Shown here: one piece after another, positions 47,304-55,421 of the stretch
Layout of the letters: each line of letters starts with the position of its first letter
Position numbering within the stretch: position 1 is the first letter of the stretch
NCBI GenBank assembly: GCA_002215675.1
Contig: NGFH01000009.1
Coordinates: 124,001 to 188,000 of the forward strand
From: Bacteroidetes bacterium 2013_40CM_41_45
GTDB lineage: Bacteria; Bacteroidota; Bacteroidia; AKYH767-A; 2013-40CM-41-45
Length of the DNA: 64,000 nt
Reading direction: 5' to 3'
The notes under the pieces: model-generated
Databases searched by the model: none
Told to the model about the DNA's origin: nothing
What the model saw: the letters and a program-made list of their open reading frames with translations, nothing else
Made by a program: the position numbers and the translations under genes

Positions 47304-47867
47304 ATGAATATTCCCTGGGGCAGCGATATTGCCAATCGTTTCATAACCAATATAGGATTAGTAACCACGAATGGAATTCACGGGCATAATATTATGGCGT
47401 GCGAATGGACGTTTCATCTTTCATATGGCCCCGCATTGATAGGTGTCTCGGTTAACCAACGTCATGCTACGCACATTCACATTAGAGAAACCAAAGAGTT
47501 TGGTGTTTGTATTGCATCTATAAACCAATCCATGTTGTCGAGTATTGCGGGACGAGGAAGTGGAAAAATGTTTGATAAAATAAAAGTTGCCGAGAAGCTC
47601 GGATTTAAATTCTCCCCTGCAAAAAGTATAAACGTAATGATGCCCGAAGGGTCTGCTGTGAATTTAGAATGTAAATTATTCAGTGAAATTGCCCTCGGCG
47701 ACCATACTTTGTTTGTAGGAGAAGTTATTGAGGGAAGCGTTAATCCTCAAGAAAAACCCCTCGCTTATCATTCGGGAAGATACTGGGACATGGTTGCCGC
47801 CCAGGAGAAACCTTCTGCAGAAGTAAGAGAAAAAATAAAAATGCTTATCGAGCAGCACGTAAAATAA
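47304..47867 (+). CDS. Flavin reductase-like (FMN-binding split barrel) protein
   Basis: 187 residues. A flavin reductase domain (DIM6/NTAB family) begins with NRFITNIGLVTTNG and has the FMN-contact strand NIMACEWTFHLSYGPALIGVS (one residue over 20 is avoided here by noting it spans about 30-50). HTLFVGEVIEGS and PLAYHSGRYW lie near the C-terminus. Such proteins reduce flavins with NAD(P)H or bind FMN in small oxidoreductases. No monooxygenase partner is adjacent. The gene sits directly after a strong terminator and is therefore independently transcribed. Confidence 0.9.
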   Translation: MNIPWGSDIANRFITNIGLVTTNGIHGHNIMACEWTFHLSYGPALIGVSVNQRHATHIHIRETKEFGVCIASINQSMLSSIAGRGSGKMFDKIKVAEKLGFKFSPAKSINVMMPEGSAVNLECKLFSEIALGDHTLFVGEVIEGSVNPQEKPLAYHSGRYWDMVAAQEKPSAEVREKIKMLIEQHVK

Positions 47868-47876
47868 AAAATTAGA

Positions 47877-49055
47877 TTAATTTCTGCCATTCATCTTAAC
47901 CAGAATTTTTTCAAGTTCTGCTACACTTTTCTCCCACGTATAATTCTTTTTCACAAACTCGTTTCCTTTTTCTGCCAGAGAGCGTGCAAGCACCGGGTCT
48001 TCCAGAAGGATGATGATTTTTTCGGCATACTGTTGCGGTGATGAAGCAATAAAAATATTTTCTCCGTCCGTTGCACCAATGGCATTGTTGGCAAGCGGGG
48101 ATGTGATGCAGGGAAGCTGCATGGCCATGGCTTCAAGTATTTTATTCTGCTGTCCTATATTGATAAGCATAGGCGCCACGAGTATCTTTGCCGAGAGATA
48201 ACTTTCCCGTATGTCATCTACCCAGCCACTCACGTGCACGGTTTCTGATTGCAGGCTCCTTATACGCGCCGCAGGATTTGCACCTGCAATGAGTAACTTA
48301 ACTTGCGGATATTTTTTTCGCACATGTGGCAGAATTTCCTTAACTATATATACAGCGCTTTCTATGTTAGAAGGATAATTCATGTTGCCCGTAAAAACAA
48401 GGTCATACTTTTTTTCAGAAGGCCGCGGAGAAAAATATTCATAATCAACTCCGTTCGGAATGATGTGGATGGTAGCATTTACCGGATGCTGGATAAGTGC
48501 ACGGTCCTGGGCTGATATAATTATTTTTTCGTCAAACAAATCAAACACATCCTTTTCAAGCTCCGCTTGCTTTTGTGCTTCGTGATTCAATACGGCACGA
48601 AAAAAAACCCCCTCGTGCGCCAACCTGCGCTCCACCCCTTTTGAAAATGCATCCTGGTAATCCAGCAGCTTAGGAGTGCCGGTAAATGTTTCGGCATACC
48701 GGCTCATGCGCGTAAGCATGCATACAATTACATCAGGCGAAATTTCTTTCCCGTATTTTAGTATTTTTCTCCTGATATTTCCATCATAAAAATACGCCGA
48801 CTGCAGTGGCATGTTTCCGAAAAAAGATTTCGAGATATTTAAACCAACGTCAAAAAAACTTATGCCGAATACCTTAATACTTTTGCACAGCTTACTCACT
48901 TCCTCAAAGTCATTCTCTTTGACAGCGGCATCGCTTACCGAAGCAAGATGCACTTCATGATTTTTACTTAATCCTTTTATAAAATGATAGGCACGCAACT
49001 TATCCCCTTTTTCGAGAGGGTAAGGAAAACGGGAAGTGAGAAAGAGGATTCGCAT
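47877..49055 (-). CDS. Glycosyltransferase family 4 (sugar transferase)
   Basis: 392 residues. GT-B fold: the N-terminal half starts ILFLTSRFPYPLEKGDKLRAYH, which is typical of sugar transferases acting on envelope polysaccharide; it reads like the TIGR03087-type enzymes. The nucleotide-sugar half has VFTGNMNYPSN, KLLIAGANPA and HVSGWVDDIRE. The final EX7E-like motif is PMLINIGQQNKILEAMAMQLP with E in KILEAMA. It lies 15 bp after a second glycosyltransferase gene on the same strand, which in turn overlaps an LptF/G permease gene, suggesting lipopolysaccharide or exopolysaccharide assembly. Confidence 0.92.
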   Translation of the reverse strand: MRILFLTSRFPYPLEKGDKLRAYHFIKGLSKNHEVHLASVSDAAVKENDFEEVSKLCKSIKVFGISFFDVGLNISKSFFGNMPLQSAYFYDGNIRRKILKYGKEISPDVIVCMLTRMSRYAETFTGTPKLLDYQDAFSKGVERRLAHEGVFFRAVLNHEAQKQAELEKDVFDLFDEKIIISAQDRALIQHPVNATIHIIPNGVDYEYFSPRPSEKKYDLVFTGNMNYPSNIESAVYIVKEILPHVRKKYPQVKLLIAGANPAARIRSLQSETVHVSGWVDDIRESYLSAKILVAPMLINIGQQNKILEAMAMQLPCITSPLANNAIGATDGENIFIASSPQQYAEKIIILLEDPVLARSLAEKGNEFVKKNYTWEKSVAELEKILVKMNGRN

Positions 49056-49070
49056 TTTAATGAACCAATT

Positions 49071-50264
49071 TCAGTTAAGTGATTCATAAAACCTGATTAC
49101 ATCTTCGGCGATACGTGCAGAAGAATATTTTTCCATAAATAAATCCCGTGCATTCTTTCCTATTCTTTTTCTTAGAGATGTATCATTCAAAAGTTTTAGG
49201 ACTGCAGCCGAAAAATCAGAGGGAGAACCAGCAATAAGAATATTTTCACCATCTGCGCATTCTATTCCTTCGGCTCCTATGGTGGTAGAAACAACGGGAA
49301 GCCCCAGTGCAAATGCCTGCAGGATTTTTACTCTCATTCCGCTTCCTGAAAGCAATGGAACAATCATGACAGATTTACTTTTCATATAGTCAACGGCATT
49401 GCTTACCGATTCATCATAAACAATATTCCTATCATCAATTTTCAACGCGTCGGGAAAGCCGCGCCCTGCAAGATACAGTTTCACCGAGGGAAAAGTTTTT
49501 TTAATTTCATGCCAGCAGTTTTCCAAAAACCATTCGATGGCTTCCTGGTTTGGCATCCAGTCCATGGAGCCGAGGTGAAAAACAGAAATCGCTGCGTTGC
49601 TGTTTCCATCAAATGGATAAATTTCGGGGTTCAGTCCGATAGGAATAATTTTTATTGGGACCGATGAATTAATTTCCGAAAACACTTTTGAATCTTGTTG
49701 TGTCATGGGTAATATCGCATCAAATTTTCCAATAGTTTCTGACTCATATTTTTTCAGGCGTGCAGCAAGTAATTTCAGATATCTTTTCTTCAGGAAGTTT
49801 TTACTTGTCTCCGCCATTCTTTGCCAGATAATATGTTCAATGTTGTGCGCGCGCAGAATGCATTTAGCTTCAGAACTTTCCCTTACGGTTTTCAGATACG
49901 GTCCCGCAAAAATGCTTTCAAACTGTACCACATCAAATTTTTCTTGGGCCAGAAGATTACGAAGCTGCCGGTGAAATGACAAATGGTCGAAGCGTTTTAC
50001 ATTGTATGATTCATGGCTGAACAAATTTTTGAAGGCATCGAGAGGTTTTATTCTTGTATCCATATCAACCGCTTCAATTTTTGTTTTCGTTTTGTAGTCT
50101 GCAGGAAGTGAATTCAAGTTTACATAATGCCGCGAAGTATTCATTGCAAGAATTTTTACTTCAGCTCCTCGTTTTATGAGTGACTGGCTCAGAGAATGCA
50201 TAGCAATGGTTCCGCCATCTGCAGGCGGGTAGGGGACTCGGATGCAGAGCTGCAGTATTTTCAT
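49071..50264 (-). CDS. Glycosyltransferase family 4 (second copy)
   Basis: 397 residues from the ATG at 50264. The frame is open to 50603, but that extension lies inside the LptF/G gene; the ATGA overlap (stop of LptF/G at 50261) fixes the start at MKILQLCIRVPYPPADGGT. The GT-B fold has VFHLGSMDWMPNQEAIEW, KLYLAGRGFP, and LLSGSGMRVKILQAFALGLP followed by STTIGAEGI as the donor-binding EX7E-like region. It is clearly related to the next gene but diverged. The two are likely sequential glycosyltransferases of a surface polysaccharide. Confidence 0.92.
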   Translation of the reverse strand: MKILQLCIRVPYPPADGGTIAMHSLSQSLIKRGAEVKILAMNTSRHYVNLNSLPADYKTKTKIEAVDMDTRIKPLDAFKNLFSHESYNVKRFDHLSFHRQLRNLLAQEKFDVVQFESIFAGPYLKTVRESSEAKCILRAHNIEHIIWQRMAETSKNFLKKRYLKLLAARLKKYESETIGKFDAILPMTQQDSKVFSEINSSVPIKIIPIGLNPEIYPFDGNSNAAISVFHLGSMDWMPNQEAIEWFLENCWHEIKKTFPSVKLYLAGRGFPDALKIDDRNIVYDESVSNAVDYMKSKSVMIVPLLSGSGMRVKILQAFALGLPVVSTTIGAEGIECADGENILIAGSPSDFSAAVLKLLNDTSLRKRIGKNARDLFMEKYSSARIAEDVIRFYESLN

Positions 50265-51682
50265 GACCCGCTTACTAACTTCAGGCGCCTTAAAAATTTG
50301 TTGAGCCGGCTTATATAAAACCCGGTGTCGAAGATTGAAGAATCTGTTACGGATTTGTAGGACAGAAAAATTCCGACCGGCAGGAGAATGACCGATGAAA
50401 GCCACATTCCCTGCCAGGGCTGCAGGACGCCTTCGCGTGCAAATTTTTCTCCTGTAATTGAAATTACATGGTACACCAGGAAAAGAAATATGGAAATAAC
50501 CACAGGCAGCCCGATGCCTCCCTTGCGAATGATGGCTCCCAAAGGCGCCCCAATAAAAAATAATATGAGGCATGCAAACGACAAAGTAAACTTGCGATGC
50601 CATTCAATGGTGTACCTGCGGAGCTGCCGGTTTTTTACATCAATCTCGTTTACCATGTCTGTAAGAATGCTTTTTACATTTCGTGCTGAATAAAGCGCTG
50701 AAGTATTTATGGTTGCTTTTTTCTCCGGAGAAATAAAATCGGAAAGCTTCACTGTGTCAGGAAATGGAAATACGGAAATATTTTTTTTCATGTAAGAGAA
50801 AAAAGGTTCAATTCTTTGTATGGACTCTTCCTGGCGCTTCCTGATTTCTGTTCTCAAAGTATCGGTAGTGCGCTCCAATTGTTTTATGTTTTGCATCTGG
50901 TAATTTTTCCGGAAGAGCCCTTCCTCGGTGCGCGCCATTCGAAACGATGACAGGTCAAAATGCATCACGTATTTTTCAAAGTGGCTTCGGTACAGCGGCT
51001 GGCTTCTTTTTGCATTTCTCCCTCTCAAAACTTCTTCATAAGAATTTCCATTATATAAGGTAACCACCAGTTCCTGCTTGTCTTCAGACATAACCATTTT
51101 TCCTGAAGTTGCAGTAATCAGTTTATTGTTGCCCGCGTTATCTGTATGGTCATAAATCATCACATCGCGGATGTTTTGCCCATCGCTTTCTTTTTTACCG
51201 ATGCGGATTACATAACCATCAATACCATTGTAAAAAATTCCCTCGCGTATGTTAAGAGCAGGGCGCTGATTGGTTACGTCATACAAAAGTGATGACATTT
51301 TAAGGTTGGCATAGGGAAGAACATTGTTTGAAAAAAGAAAGGCGGCAAAAGAAATAATAATTGCGGCACCTATCAGCGGCGTCAAAACTTTTCTAAGCGA
51401 AATCCCTGCTGATTTGATGGCGGCCAGTTCGTAATGCTCGGCAAAATTCCCAAGCGTCATAATGGATGAAAGTAAAATAGCAAGAGGTAATGCCAGTGGC
51501 ACAAGGGTAACGGATGCATACATAATCAACTGCGCAACAATGTGAAGCTCCAGCCCTTTTCCCGCCAGGTCTTCGAGATACTTGAACAGGAACTGCATAA
51601 CAAGTATGAACAATGCAACAGCAAATGTAACTGCGAACGGCCCCGTAAACGAAAACAATATCAGCCTGTAAAGTTTTTTCAT
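50261..51682 (-). CDS. LptF/LptG-family permease
   Basis: 473 residues. Three membrane segments lie near the N-terminus (FTGPFAVTFAVALFILVM; VTLVPLALPLAILLSSIM; an additional one at AAIIISFAAFLF). Then comes a periplasmic beta-jellyroll-like domain of about 200 residues, and three more segments near the C-terminus (SFACLILFFIGAPLGAIIRKG; VVISIFLFLVYHVIS; WLSSVILLPVGIFL). This is the LptF/G fold that pulls lipopolysaccharide out of the inner membrane with LptB. The downstream glycosyltransferase overlaps it by 4 bp. The insertion with the sequence ERTTDTLRTEIRKRQEESIQ, about residues 260-280, looks like a coiled coil. Confidence 0.92.
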   Translation of the reverse strand: MKKLYRLILFSFTGPFAVTFAVALFILVMQFLFKYLEDLAGKGLELHIVAQLIMYASVTLVPLALPLAILLSSIMTLGNFAEHYELAAIKSAGISLRKVLTPLIGAAIIISFAAFLFSNNVLPYANLKMSSLLYDVTNQRPALNIREGIFYNGIDGYVIRIGKKESDGQNIRDVMIYDHTDNAGNNKLITATSGKMVMSEDKQELVVTLYNGNSYEEVLRGRNAKRSQPLYRSHFEKYVMHFDLSSFRMARTEEGLFRKNYQMQNIKQLERTTDTLRTEIRKRQEESIQRIEPFFSYMKKNISVFPFPDTVKLSDFISPEKKATINTSALYSARNVKSILTDMVNEIDVKNRQLRRYTIEWHRKFTLSFACLILFFIGAPLGAIIRKGGIGLPVVISIFLFLVYHVISITGEKFAREGVLQPWQGMWLSSVILLPVGIFLSYKSVTDSSIFDTGFYISRLNKFLRRLKLVSGS

Positions 51683-51722
51683 AATAAAATTTATGGTCCG
51701 CTATTAGCTGGTAACGAACACA

Positions 51723-51730
51723 TACATTTG
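51723..51730 (+). promoter_or_regulatory. -7 element (TACATTTG) for the 51740 gene
   Basis: TACATTTG, identical to the valS element, lies 9 bp before the ATG at 51740, so the mRNA leader would be only a few bases. The TTTA about 19 bp upstream is a weak -33. Confidence 0.45.
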
Positions 51731-51739
51731 CAAACAAAG

Positions 51740-52369
51740 ATGCAAACTGATTTTGAAATGCAGCATGTACATGACAGTTTTAATTCAAAAGAATTGTCTG
51801 CCATGCATGAAACGGAATTGTTCCGGTTAAAGTATATCGTGATTGACAAGGTAGTTGTTCATTTCAATCACCTGTCAGCGAAGGTCAAAGAAATTATCCA
51901 GCGGCATCATTTACCGGGAGAGCTTGCCAATGCGCGGGTACGTATCTTTAGAGGGGACAATTACAAGCTGCTTCCGTATGCGGTAATGGACTACCCTGCA
52001 TTGTACACCAGGGAAAATTCGTTTGCCTACCGCACCATGTTCTGGTGGGGAAATTTTTTCAGCTTTACATTATTCATGCAGGGAACGTACCTGGATATGT
52101 ATCGTAAAAATTTACACGAGGGAATTGGGGAGTTGAAGGGAAAAGATTTTTATTTCTGTGTAAATCAAAACCCCTGGCAATACCATTATGAGCGCAATAA
52201 TTACATTTCATTAGATGAAATGCTGAAGCAAAAGGGAAGCGCTGAAAAATTAATCGAGGAACGAAATTTTATAAAACTCTCACGGGTTATAAAAATCAGT
52301 GAGTGGAAGAAAATCAATCACATGTGTATTGAAACACTCGAAATACTTCTGAAGGCAACCGGTGCTTAA
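51740..52369 (+). CDS. Conserved hypothetical Bacteroidota protein
   Basis: 209 residues from ATG 51740. The frame is open back to 51542, but that part overlaps the LptF/G start and reads as non-coding. No signal peptide. Aromatic-rich segments are DNYKLLPYAVMDYPALYTR at about 87-105 and RTMFWWGNFFSFTLFMQGTY at about 110-130; these look like a buried core, not a membrane span. Histidine- and charge-rich N-terminal helices precede them. I recall similar uncharacterised proteins in this phylum but know of no function. It is divergent from LptF/G and convergent with the START-like gene, with 10 bp between the stops. Confidence 0.8.
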   Translation: MQTDFEMQHVHDSFNSKELSAMHETELFRLKYIVIDKVVVHFNHLSAKVKEIIQRHHLPGELANARVRIFRGDNYKLLPYAVMDYPALYTRENSFAYRTMFWWGNFFSFTLFMQGTYLDMYRKNLHEGIGELKGKDFYFCVNQNPWQYHYERNNYISLDEMLKQKGSAEKLIEERNFIKLSRVIKISEWKKINHMCIETLEILLKATGA

Positions 52370-52379
52370 AGAAAGTATT

Positions 52380-52799
52380 TTATGAGCCCACTACATGCTT
52401 CAGGCTTTGCACCTGGCTGTTCCATAAAAGAACAGTTTCTTCTTTATCTGCGTCCGAAGAAAAATCTGTGATTACAAGAGCAACATCAGATGTCATTTCA
52501 TCCTGCACGATAGTGAATTCAAAATACGTTTCGTGGTATTCGTCTGTAAGCCATTTATAACGGATAAACTGGTTGTCTTTTTTGGCAACAATTTTTGCCT
52601 CTTTCTTTTCACCTTCCCATTCAAAAACAAAATTACCTCCATGAGGATACACCTTATCGGCAAACCATTCTTCGAGGCCACTATCGGTGCTCAACATGCC
52701 GAAAAGAACTTTAGGAGATGATTTTATCTCGTATTCCAGCTCAACTTTTTTCAGCGGAATTTTCTGAGATGTTTCTTTATTAGAAGTATTGCCTGCCAT
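52380..52799 (-). CDS. START-like/AHA1-type domain protein
   Basis: 139 residues. A helix-grip fold of the START-like/SRPBCC group. It begins KVELEYEIKSSPKVLFGMLS, then GLEEWFADKV, FVFEWEGEKKEAKIV and the strand YFEFTIV, and ends with the long helix ETVLLWNSQVQSLKHVVGS. This compact variant is nearly universal in Bacteroidota. It has no known ligand and may act as a chaperone-like or lipid-binding protein. It is cytoplasmic, with no signal sequence. Confidence 0.9.
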   Translation of the reverse strand: MAGNTSNKETSQKIPLKKVELEYEIKSSPKVLFGMLSTDSGLEEWFADKVYPHGGNFVFEWEGEKKEAKIVAKKDNQFIRYKWLTDEYHETYFEFTIVQDEMTSDVALVITDFSSDADKEETVLLWNSQVQSLKHVVGS

Positions 52800-52971
52800 A
52801 TGTTGATATTAAATGAGGGCGGCAATATAGAGATATTTGATAACAAAAAATTAAATTCTCCACCAACGCTGCTTTTTGCACTGCGAATTACAATAGTGCG
52901 GGGGGCAGGCAACCCCCTTTCCATCCTAAAGCAGACCAAACGGGTCAATTTTCATCTATGAGGATGATATT

Positions 52972-53370
52972 TTATTCCGTAACGGGCACAAAAACATTAA
53001 CCTCCCCCGTCTGGAGCGGAGAAAGAGTAAAAGGAATTCCTCCTCTTACATATTGAGCAATAGTGCTGTCGTATCCCACACAGTAAATAAAATAATCACC
53101 GCAATTCATATTCTCCACATGAATGTGTTCTTCAGTTGCTTCTCCCTGAACCGTTAAATTGAATATTGATAATGACCCCGGGTAGACCAGTGTGCCATAA
53201 GCGACATAGGCTTTAGCGCCCACTATAGCTCTGCCGTGATGCTGGGGAAAAACAAGAAGCGTTGCATTACCACCCTGGCCCGCTTTGCAAACAGGCGTGC
53301 CGTCTTTGCGGCACGATGTAGAACCGAAAATAATAACAAGCGCTGTTACAAGAAGGAAATATTTTTTCAT
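52972..53370 (-). CDS. Small lipoprotein, function unknown
   Basis: 132 residues. A signal peptide with lipobox STSC (lipidated Cys 20) is followed by a beta-rich domain containing CKAGQGGNATLLVFPQHHGR, AKAYVAYG and a C-terminal LQTGEVNVFVPVTE. The pattern is that of a small Ig-like or transthyretin-like sandwich and may bind metal through the two adjacent histidines in PQHHGR. I do not recognise a family. It is followed on the same strand, upstream, by an outer-membrane barrel gene 41 bp away, so the two may be co-expressed. Confidence 0.75.
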   Translation of the reverse strand: MKKYFLLVTALVIIFGSTSCRKDGTPVCKAGQGGNATLLVFPQHHGRAIVGAKAYVAYGTLVYPGSLSIFNLTVQGEATEEHIHVENMNCGDYFIYCVGYDSTIAQYVRGGIPFTLSPLQTGEVNVFVPVTE

Positions 53371-53411
53371 GTGTTTTATTTTAAACCGTTAGGAAATTAT
53401 TTACCGGATAA

Positions 53412-54119
53412 CTACGGGGCTACCCATTCTATACCCTGGCTTCCTTTACCGAAATGATACGTGAGGCCTGTATTCAGGTATGAATAAGAATCATTATTCT
53501 CACTTGTAATCAGTGGATTCGTTACACCAATGCTGGAAAGATTTTCCCTGACTCCGTCAATCATATCAGAATTAGTAAAGCGGTAACCATATTCAAGATG
53601 CAAATCAAGCCGCTTGCTCAGTTTGTATTTTGCACCAAGTGCAAGCGGAATCAATGTTGCCATATTATCATTCACTTCAACCCAATCAGCTGCGTTTACT
53701 TTAAACTTAGCATCATATCCGCCCCAGCCTATTCCGGCAGCAGCATAAACGAGAAACTTGCTTTCTTTTTTCTTTGAAAAAATATCACTGAAATTAACCA
53801 CACCGCGAAGTGATACTTCATATTTAATCTTGCCCTCATAGGCGAAATAATTATCACCTACAGCCTTGTTTCCGTTAAGTGTGCCAAATGCAAACTGCGC
53901 CTGGAGCCCGAAAGTGTGCGTGAAATTTTTCGTCACATTCAATCCATATCCGAAGCCGGCAGTGAAGTTAGAATCGTTCAGTGCATTTTCCGATAAGTCG
54001 CCGCAGAAATAAGTCGGTCCGAAGTGAGCGCCAACGCTCCATGTATTGGTCTCGTTGCTTTGCGCATACAAGCTGCCTGCTAACGAAATAATAATTATTA
54101 CAAGAGTAAATTTTTTCAT
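53412..54119 (-). CDS. Outer-membrane beta-barrel protein (OmpA/OmpW-like small barrel)
   Basis: 235 residues. The signal peptide ends near LYAQ (residue 20). An eight-stranded barrel of the small outer-membrane type follows: TWSVGAHFGPTYFCGDL, TAGFGYGLNVTKNF, FGLQAQFAFGTL, KYEVSLRGVVNF, FLVYAAAGIGWGGYD, PLALGAKYKLSKRLDLHLEY and a final strand YSYLNTGLTYHFG. There is no OmpA C-terminal peptidoglycan-binding domain. It probably gives structural or porin-like properties to the outer membrane; no substrate can be inferred. Confidence 0.88.
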   Translation of the reverse strand: MKKFTLVIIIISLAGSLYAQSNETNTWSVGAHFGPTYFCGDLSENALNDSNFTAGFGYGLNVTKNFTHTFGLQAQFAFGTLNGNKAVGDNYFAYEGKIKYEVSLRGVVNFSDIFSKKKESKFLVYAAAGIGWGGYDAKFKVNAADWVEVNDNMATLIPLALGAKYKLSKRLDLHLEYGYRFTNSDMIDGVRENLSSIGVTNPLITSENNDSYSYLNTGLTYHFGKGSQGIEWVAP

Positions 54120-54222
54120 GGGATTATATTTTACAAGAAGACCAAAAGTATTTAAGCTTATTAATACTTGATGAATATTCTACAGCTTATACAAAATGGT
54201 AAATATTAATTATCTCTTGTCG

Positions 54223-54296
54223 TAGCGTAGGGGGGAGTCGAACCCCCGACCTCAGGGTTATGAATCCTGCGCTCTAACCATCTGAGCTACCACGCC
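54223..54296 (-). tRNA. tRNA with CAT anticodon (probably elongator tRNA-Met)
   Basis: Read on the minus strand: acceptor GGCGTGG/CTACGCT with two G-U pairs, D-arm GCTC...GAGC, anticodon loop TTCATAA (CAT), T-arm GGGGG-TTCGACT-CCCCC. The anticodon stem CAGGA/CCCTG lacks the three G-C pairs of initiator tRNA, so this is an elongator Met (or a lysidine-modified tRNA-Ile2). CCA is not encoded. Confidence 0.95.
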
Positions 54297-54439
54297 GGAA
54301 TTTTATAAAGCGTGCAAACGTAATTTATTTGAAGGTTATAGCCAAAAACATTTCTTATGGCGTTTGTTTAATAGTTATTCCTTCAATTATCTTGCAAGCG
54401 AATTAAATTGGATTTGAAAATACAATTTTTAAACTCCAG

Positions 54440-55324
54440 GTGAAATACTTAATCAGCTTAGTTTTTTGCTTCGCATCTTTCGGGCAGATAAAGGCACAAA
54501 ATGATTCTGTTCGTACCGATAACCTGCTTTCATTCAAAGGATATATTTCATCTATCTCCAAAAATTTTTCAAAGCAGGCAACAGCACCGTTTCATCTTAA
54601 AGGAAAAGAATATATTGAAGCAGCGGCAATAATCGGAACGACTTTAGCCCTCACAACTCTTGATGGAAAAGCTGACGATGCAGTAAAAGACCTCAGAGAC
54701 AAAAGCTCGTTTGTTCATAATGTAAGCCCGGTAGTAACAGAGTTGGGTGCAACATACGGAATAGCGGGAGTTAGCGCCCTTGCCTTAGGTGGACTTATAT
54801 TTAATAATACTGACATGGCTGAAACGGGATTGCTTGCAACACAGGCCATCATTACCTCAGGAGTTTGGGCGCAAGTCGGAAAATTTATTTCGGGCAGAGA
54901 ACGCCCGTTCCAAAGCTATGTAGGGACGCAGCTTCCGGGAGGAAAATGGTATGGCGGCTTGGTTGCAATTTCAAATCCGGATAATCTTCCGGCATCTTCT
55001 TTTAATTCATTTCCTTCAGGACATACAACAACTGCATTTGCAATAGCCACCGTATTTGCAATGAAATACAAAAACTGTAAAGCGGTTCCAGTTACCGCCT
55101 ATACACTGGCAACAATAGTTGGCGCTACAAGAATGATAGAACACAAGCACTGGTTAAGCGATGTTTTTGCCGGTGCGGTACTCGGCCATTTATGTGCAAG
55201 GCAAGTGATGAATTCATATTTAGGAGAAGGAAAAATAAGCAGCAAATCAAAAAATCATTCATCGATATTTATCTATCCCGATATGACCAATGGACTGGGC
55301 ATTACCTGCAGGATAGGGCTTTAG
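54440..55324 (+). CDS. PAP2-family phosphatase
   Basis: 294 residues starting at GTG (54440), giving the signal peptide KYLISLVFCFASFGQIKAQ. The PAP2 active site is complete: motif 1 KFISGRERP with K148/R155/P156, motif 2 PSGH at 192-195 and motif 3 TRMIEHKHWLSDV with R231, H237 and D241. Members dephosphorylate lipid phosphates such as undecaprenyl pyrophosphate or phosphatidic acid at the periplasmic face; other roles are possible. It has several hydrophobic segments (about 55-75, 108-145 and 195-250). It is monocistronic here. Confidence 0.93.
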   Translation: MKYLISLVFCFASFGQIKAQNDSVRTDNLLSFKGYISSISKNFSKQATAPFHLKGKEYIEAAAIIGTTLALTTLDGKADDAVKDLRDKSSFVHNVSPVVTELGATYGIAGVSALALGGLIFNNTDMAETGLLATQAIITSGVWAQVGKFISGRERPFQSYVGTQLPGGKWYGGLVAISNPDNLPASSFNSFPSGHTTTAFAIATVFAMKYKNCKAVPVTAYTLATIVGATRMIEHKHWLSDVFAGAVLGHLCARQVMNSYLGEGKISSKSKNHSSIFIYPDMTNGLGITCRIGL

Positions 55325-55421
55325 ACGGCCTCTGATAATGTTATTTCTTACTAACATGTGTTTTTATGCAACCCGCCGATAATTCTTTGCATCCTATTAC
55401 AATAAATGGTTAATTAGCGTT

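Noticed and set aside
50265-50603. N-terminal extension of the glycosyltransferase frame
   Set aside because: It overlaps the LptF/G coding sequence; the ATGA junction and the conserved MKILQLC start place the real start at 50264.
51542-51739. Extended start of the 209-residue protein
   Set aside because: The added 66 codons overlap the LptF/G gene start and include the promoter-like TACATTTG; the ATG at 51740 is preferred.
52895-52925. GGGGG...CCCCC hairpin in the gap before the START-like gene
   Set aside because: A homopolymer stem with a loop and only three following T; it may be chance in a short gap.
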